From JBEBBU01 sp041158225 (GTDB lineage Bacteria; Pseudomonadota; Gammaproteobacteria; Methylococcales; Methylococcaceae), in assembly GCA_041158225.1 (NCBI GenBank), contig JBEBBU010000143.1, positions 1 to 18,362 of the forward strand: DNA of 18,362 nucleotides, in the 5' to 3' direction. Below the pieces are notes generated by a model that saw nothing but the letters and a program-made list of their open reading frames with translations, had not been told where the DNA came from and searched no databases. The translations under genes were made by a program, and so were the position numbers. Below are positions 15,444 to 18,362 of this stretch, one piece after another. How positions within the stretch are numbered: the stretch's first letter is position 1; each line of letters opens with the position of its first letter.

Positions 15444-15472
15444 ATTCTATCCACTCTGCCCCAGCCTGACCA
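15444..15472 (-). promoter_or_regulatory. Sigma70-type promoter for ugd
   Basis: On the minus strand: -35 TGGTCA (15467-15472), a 17-bp spacer and -10 TAGAAT (15444-15449). The predicted transcript would start at about 15437, giving a leader of some 23 nt before the ugd ATG. It fills most of the 60-bp gap after soxY. Confidence 0.5.
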
Positions 15473-15474
15473 CC

Positions 15475-15990
15475 TCAGCCGCAGCCGCCCAGCAGTACTT
15501 TCACCAGCCTCACCTGCCTGTACCAGCCATCCGCTGTCTCGGCCAGCAGGATCACCTCAGAGTCCTGCTGCATGCGTATGCGCAGGCTGGCTTTGGCACG
15601 CATGCCCTGCGCAAAGCGGAACGAGGCTACCAGCGGCCAGGGATTATTGACGACCAGCAGATGCAGCGCCTGGGTGGAGGCAAGATCACTGGCCAGCGTC
15701 ACCGGCACCAGGCTGCCATCTTCCGCAATGGCCGGCATCTGCAACTGCAGCGCATGACTCAAGGGCACCGCTGCGACCGTCTTTGGTCCCACCAGCGCCT
15801 GCCAGGCCTGGTCAAACGTGACAGGGCGCCCCCCTGCCGCCCCTCCGCCTGTACCGGCCCCACCACCCCATGCCTCATGTACACTGAAGCCAGCCAGAAC
15901 TGCACCCAGCAGGCCCAGAAAACGGCGCCGTCCGGGCGCTGGATACAGCCTGCCTGACTGGGGTATGATGATAGAACTTTCCGCTTTCAT
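15475..15990 (-). CDS. soxY: Thiosulfate-oxidation carrier protein SoxY
   Basis: SoxY is the periplasmic sulfur carrier of the Sox pathway: its C-terminal cysteine on a glycine swinging arm holds the sulfur intermediate while SoxZ forms the heterodimer. The 171 residues begin with a twin-arginine signal (GRRRFLGLLGAVLAG, 20-34), then a glycine-rich linker (GGGAGTGGGAAGG) and a SoxY domain starting PVTFDQAWQALVG. The protein ends LLGGCG, with Cys170 followed by a single glycine, whereas the classic ending is GGCGG. The ATG at 15990 follows AAGGGGAAG and is the only start compatible with the signal peptide. It is divergent from soxZ with 12 bp between the start codons, an odd arrangement. The domain call is strong; its use for thiosulfate rather than another sulfur intermediate is inferred. 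Confidence 0.87.
   Translation of the reverse strand: MKAESSIIIPQSGRLYPAPGRRRFLGLLGAVLAGFSVHEAWGGGAGTGGGAAGGRPVTFDQAWQALVGPKTVAAVPLSHALQLQMPAIAEDGSLVPVTLASDLASTQALHLLVVNNPWPLVASFRFAQGMRAKASLRIRMQQDSEVILLAETADGWYRQVRLVKVLLGGCG
15940..15969 (+). promoter_or_regulatory. Promoter candidate for soxZ inside soxY
   Basis: TGGATA (15940-15945), an 18-bp spacer and TATGAT (15964-15969) on the plus strand lie in the signal-peptide codons of soxY. Transcription would begin at about 15976, leaving a leader of some 27 nt. A modest match only. Confidence 0.3.
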
Positions 15991-15992
15991 GG

Positions 15993-16001
15993 CTTCCCCT
16001 T
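15993..16001 (-). promoter_or_regulatory. Shine-Dalgarno of soxY filling the soxY-soxZ gap
   Basis: AAGGGGAAG on the minus strand precedes the soxY ATG by 2 nt (GG core farther). It occupies nearly all of the 12-bp gap. On the plus strand the same bases are pyrimidines, so soxZ has no Shine-Dalgarno here. Confidence 0.5.
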
Positions 16002-16002
16002 C

Positions 16003-16326
16003 ATGCCTGCCAGCCGCCTGCGTTGCGTTCTGCGTGACGATGTCTGTGAAATCCGCATTCTCATCCGCCATCCCATGGACAATGGGCGCATGCGCGACCC
16101 TGTCACGGGCGCAGGCATACCGGCGCATTATATCGAACATCTGAGCCTGCACAGTGGCAGCCGCCTGCTGCTGGACTGCACGCTCAGTACTGCGCTGGCC
16201 AAAGATCCTTATCTGACATTTGATTACCCTGAAGGCCGGGCAGGCGAAAGCATCACCCTGCGCTGGCGTGACAATCTGGGCCAGCATGAGGAAGTCCAGG
16301 CGCAGATCGAAAGCGCCGATGCATGA
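16003..16326 (+). CDS. soxZ: Thiosulfate-oxidation protein SoxZ
   Basis: SoxZ is the immunoglobulin-fold partner of SoxY. It has no signal peptide and is known to cross the membrane together with SoxY through the Tat system. The 107 residues match the family order: an N-terminal strand, then CEIRILIRHPMDNGRMRDP, GIPAHYIEHLSLHSGSRLLL, the DPYLTFDYPE segment and a final beta strand ITLRWRDNLGQ. The ATG at 16003 is the only usual start between the last upstream in-frame stop (near 15957) and the conserved region, but it lacks a Shine-Dalgarno; a leaderless or otherwise unusual start is possible. It runs divergently from soxY and overlaps tadA by 8 bp. Confidence 0.88.
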   Translation: MPASRLRCVLRDDVCEIRILIRHPMDNGRMRDPVTGAGIPAHYIEHLSLHSGSRLLLDCTLSTALAKDPYLTFDYPEGRAGESITLRWRDNLGQHEEVQAQIESADA

Positions 16327-16849
16327 CAGCGCCCGCGATGAGCACTGGATGCGTGCCGCCATCCGCTGCGCGCAGCAGGCCGAAGCCGAAGGTGAGGTAC
16401 CGGTCGGCGCCATCCTGGTGCTGGGTGATGAAATACTGGCAGAAGGCTGGAACCGTCCCATCGGCACCCATGATCCGAGCGCCCACGCCGAGATTCTGGC
16501 ACTACGCGCCGGTGGTCAGGCTCTACGCAATTACCGCCTGCCCGCCACCACCCTGTATGTCACCCTGGAACCCTGTGCCATGTGCATGACCGCACTGGTG
16601 CATGCCAGGGTGGCGCGGGTGGTGTATGGCGCCGTGGACGAAAAACGTGGCGCCGCCGTCAGCGCCCTGCAGCTGGCCGCAGCACCTTTCCTCAACCACC
16701 GCATCAGCCTCACCGGCAGCGTGCTGGCCAGCGAATGCCAGCAGCTGCTGGCCCGCTTCTTCCGTGAGCGGCGCAGCAAAAGGACTACAGTTCCCGCGTG
16801 GCCGAAAAACGCACCTCCGGCCAGCGTTCCTGCGCCAGACTCAGATTGA
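16319..16849 (+). CDS. tadA: tRNA-specific adenosine deaminase
   Basis: TadA converts the wobble adenosine (A34) of arginine tRNA (ACG) to inosine. The 176 residues begin MHDSARDEHWMRAAIRCAQQ, aligning with the family N-terminus. They contain the zinc/catalytic HAE (His56, Glu58) and PCAMC (Cys86, Cys89), the GWNRPIGTHDPSAHAE core, and the C-terminal FFRERR helix. The start at 16319 lies inside the end of soxZ, out of frame, suggesting coupled translation. The last 21 codons (PAWPKNAPPASVPAPDSD-like tail, low complexity) run antisense through the end of prfC and look like read-on beyond the conserved enzyme. The alternative identity, cytosine/guanine deaminase, is made unlikely by the tRNA-type core. 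Confidence 0.94.
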   Translation: MHDSARDEHWMRAAIRCAQQAEAEGEVPVGAILVLGDEILAEGWNRPIGTHDPSAHAEILALRAGGQALRNYRLPATTLYVTLEPCAMCMTALVHARVARVVYGAVDEKRGAAVSALQLAAAPFLNHRISLTGSVLASECQQLLARFFRERRSKRTTVPAWPKNAPPASVPAPDSD

Positions 16850-18362
16850 CCCTGGAACTGGCCAGATAGACCAGATAGCCCGCGCCATCCTCGGCCAGGT
16901 TGTCGTGCAGCTTGCGCTTGAACTCTTCGAACTTTTTGGCATCGTCACAGCTGACCCAGCGCGCCAGCGTCACGCCCACACCCTCGTAAACACAGTCAAC
17001 ATTGTATTCTGATTTGAGGCGGAATGCGGTGACATCAAACTGCAGCACCCCCACCGCCCCAAGTATCAGGTCGTTGTTACGCAGCGGCTTGAACAGCTGC
17101 GTCGCGCCTTCTTCGGCCAGCTGCTGCAGACCTTTCTGCAAAGCCTTGCTGCGTAGCGGATCCTTGAGAATCACGCGCCGGAACAGTTCAGGCGCAAACG
17201 AGGGAATGCCTTCATATTTCAGGTTTTCCCCCATGGTAAAGGTATCCCCCACCTGGATGGTGCCATGGTTGTGCAGACCGATGATGTCACCGGCAAAAGC
17301 ATCCTCCACATGGCTGCGGCTATCCGCCTGGAAAGTGATGGCATTGGCCATCTGCACCGGTTTGCCGGTGCGTACATGAAAGGCCTTCATGCCGCGGCTA
17401 TACTGCCCGGAACAGATACGCAGGAAAGCCACACGGTCACGATGGGCAGGATCCATATTCGCCTGGATCTTGAAGACAAAACCGGTAAAAGCCGGCTCCA
17501 GCGGCTCGACCATGCGCTGCGCCTTGCGTGGCTGCGGCATCGGTGCATAATCGGCAAAGGCATCCAGCAGTTCCAGAATACCGAAATTGTTGATGGCGGA
17601 GCCAAAGAATACCGGAGTCTGTTTACCCTGACGGTAACGCTCCAGATCAAACACATGGCTGGCACCGCGCACCAGCTCCAGCTCCAGACGCAGCTCATCC
17701 GCCTGATCACCCAGCAGGCCATCCAGCTGCGGATTGTCCAGCCCCTGGATCACCTCACCTTTCACCACACGTTCACCGTGGGAAGCACTGAACAGATGCA
17801 CAGCATCTTCATACAGGTGATACACCCCCTTGAAACGCTTGCCCATACCGATCGGCCAGGTAATCGGTGCACACTGGATACCCAGTACCGACTCTACTTC
17901 ATCCAGCAGTTCAATCGGCTCGCGCCCCTCGCGATCCAGCTTGTTGATGAACGTCAGGATCGGCGTATCACGCAGGCGGCAGACATCCATCAGCTTCATG
18001 GTGCGGTCTTCCACACCCTTGGCACTGTCAATCACCATCAGCGCCGAATCCACTGCCGTCAGGGTACGATAAGTGTCTTCAGAAAAGTCCTCATGCCCCG
18101 GCGTATCCAGCAGGTTGAAAATCCGGTCACGATGCTCGAACTGCATCACCGATGTAGTCACGGAAATACCGCGCTGCTTTTCCATCTCCATCCAGTCGGA
18201 AGTGGCATGGCGTGAAGCCTTGCGCCCCTTGACCGACCCGGCCAGCTGGATGGCACCACTGAACAGCAGCAGTTTTTCCGTCAGCGTGGTCTTGCCCGCG
18301 TCGGGATGGGAAATAATGGCAAAGGTGCGCCGTCGTGCAATCTCGGCTTCGGTTTCAGCGGG
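16785..18362 (-). CDS. prfC: Peptide chain release factor 3 (N-terminus outside window)
   Basis: RF3 is a translation-factor GTPase that recycles RF1/RF2 from the ribosome after termination. The visible 525 residues lack only the first few: the frame is open at the window edge, reading PAETEAEIARRRTFAIISHP. Signatures are the G1 loop SHPDAGKTT (nt 18285-18311), the WMEMEKQRGISVTTSVMQF switch region, LLDTPGHEDFSEDTYRTL (G3), ILTFINKLDREGREP (G4), and the RF3-specific KFEEFKRKLHDNLA near the end. It terminates WPEVRFSATREL, a typical RF3 end, so the 3' boundary is real. Its 3' end overlaps the convergent tadA by 65 bp, leaving no room for an intergenic terminator. Confidence 0.97.
   Translation of the reverse strand, partial: PAETEAEIARRRTFAIISHPDAGKTTLTEKLLLFSGAIQLAGSVKGRKASRHATSDWMEMEKQRGISVTTSVMQFEHRDRIFNLLDTPGHEDFSEDTYRTLTAVDSALMVIDSAKGVEDRTMKLMDVCRLRDTPILTFINKLDREGREPIELLDEVESVLGIQCAPITWPIGMGKRFKGVYHLYEDAVHLFSASHGERVVKGEVIQGLDNPQLDGLLGDQADELRLELELVRGASHVFDLERYRQGKQTPVFFGSAINNFGILELLDAFADYAPMPQPRKAQRMVEPLEPAFTGFVFKIQANMDPAHRDRVAFLRICSGQYSRGMKAFHVRTGKPVQMANAITFQADSRSHVEDAFAGDIIGLHNHGTIQVGDTFTMGENLKYEGIPSFAPELFRRVILKDPLRSKALQKGLQQLAEEGATQLFKPLRNNDLILGAVGVLQFDVTAFRLKSEYNVDCVYEGVGVTLARWVSCDDAKKFEEFKRKLHDNLAEDGAGYLVYLASSRVNLSLAQERWPEVRFSATREL

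Noticed and set aside
15085..15957. 290-residue plus-strand ORF opposite ugd and soxY
   Set aside because: It spans two genes on the other strand and the gap between them, with no family features.

Overview
The window looks like chromosomal DNA from a gammaproteobacterium of fairly high GC content with a sulfur-oxidising capacity. The evidence is the hfq-hflX-hflK-hflC-hisZ-purA gene order (as in pseudomonads and relatives, where hisZ lies between hflC and purA), a nagZ-hpt-mtnP cluster with a methylthioinosine-type phosphorylase, and a SoxY/SoxZ pair. No genus can be named from the sequence alone. Coding density is very high and no gene-free stretch exceeds about 220 bases. I saw no tRNA, rRNA, CRISPR array or insertion sequence.

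Layout. (1) 1-4046, + strand: the 3' part of a large RTX-type, calcium-binding, probably type I-secreted surface protein, closed by a strong terminator. (2) 4238-4913: two very small genes, a membrane-anchored zinc-ribbon protein (+) and a 53-residue membrane protein (-), which converge on a shared bidirectional terminator. (3) 11764-4915, - strand: a FliL-family periplasmic protein, then hfq, hflX, hflK, hflC, hisZ and purA. Spacings are tight except for a 93-bp gap before hflK, which holds a good sigma70-like promoter. (4) 11844-14251, + strand: nagZ, hpt and mtnP, for cell-wall recycling and purine/methylthioadenosine salvage. (5) 15414-14248, - strand: ugd, which ends tail-to-tail on mtnP. 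(6) 15475-16849: soxY (-) and soxZ (+), divergent with only 12 bp between start codons, and tadA overlapping soxZ. (7) 16785 to the window end, - strand: prfC, with its N-terminus just outside the window and its 3' end overlapping tadA by 65 bp.

How the genes work together. MtnP (methylthioinosine to hypoxanthine), Hpt (hypoxanthine to IMP) and PurA (IMP to adenylosuccinate) form consecutive steps that return the purine of methylthioadenosine to AMP. HflK/HflC form the membrane complex around FtsH; HflX and Hfq handle ribosome rescue/splitting and small-RNA regulation. HisZ is the regulatory subunit for a short-form HisG. SoxY and SoxZ form the heterodimer that carries sulfur intermediates on a C-terminal cysteine. 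No other sox gene is in the window.

The most unusual point is the head-to-head placement of soxY and soxZ, which are normally adjacent and co-transcribed. Other points of note are the FliL-like gene in the place where miaA is expected, the composite RTX protein, and the repeated gene-end overlaps (soxZ/tadA, tadA/prfC, mtnP/ugd).
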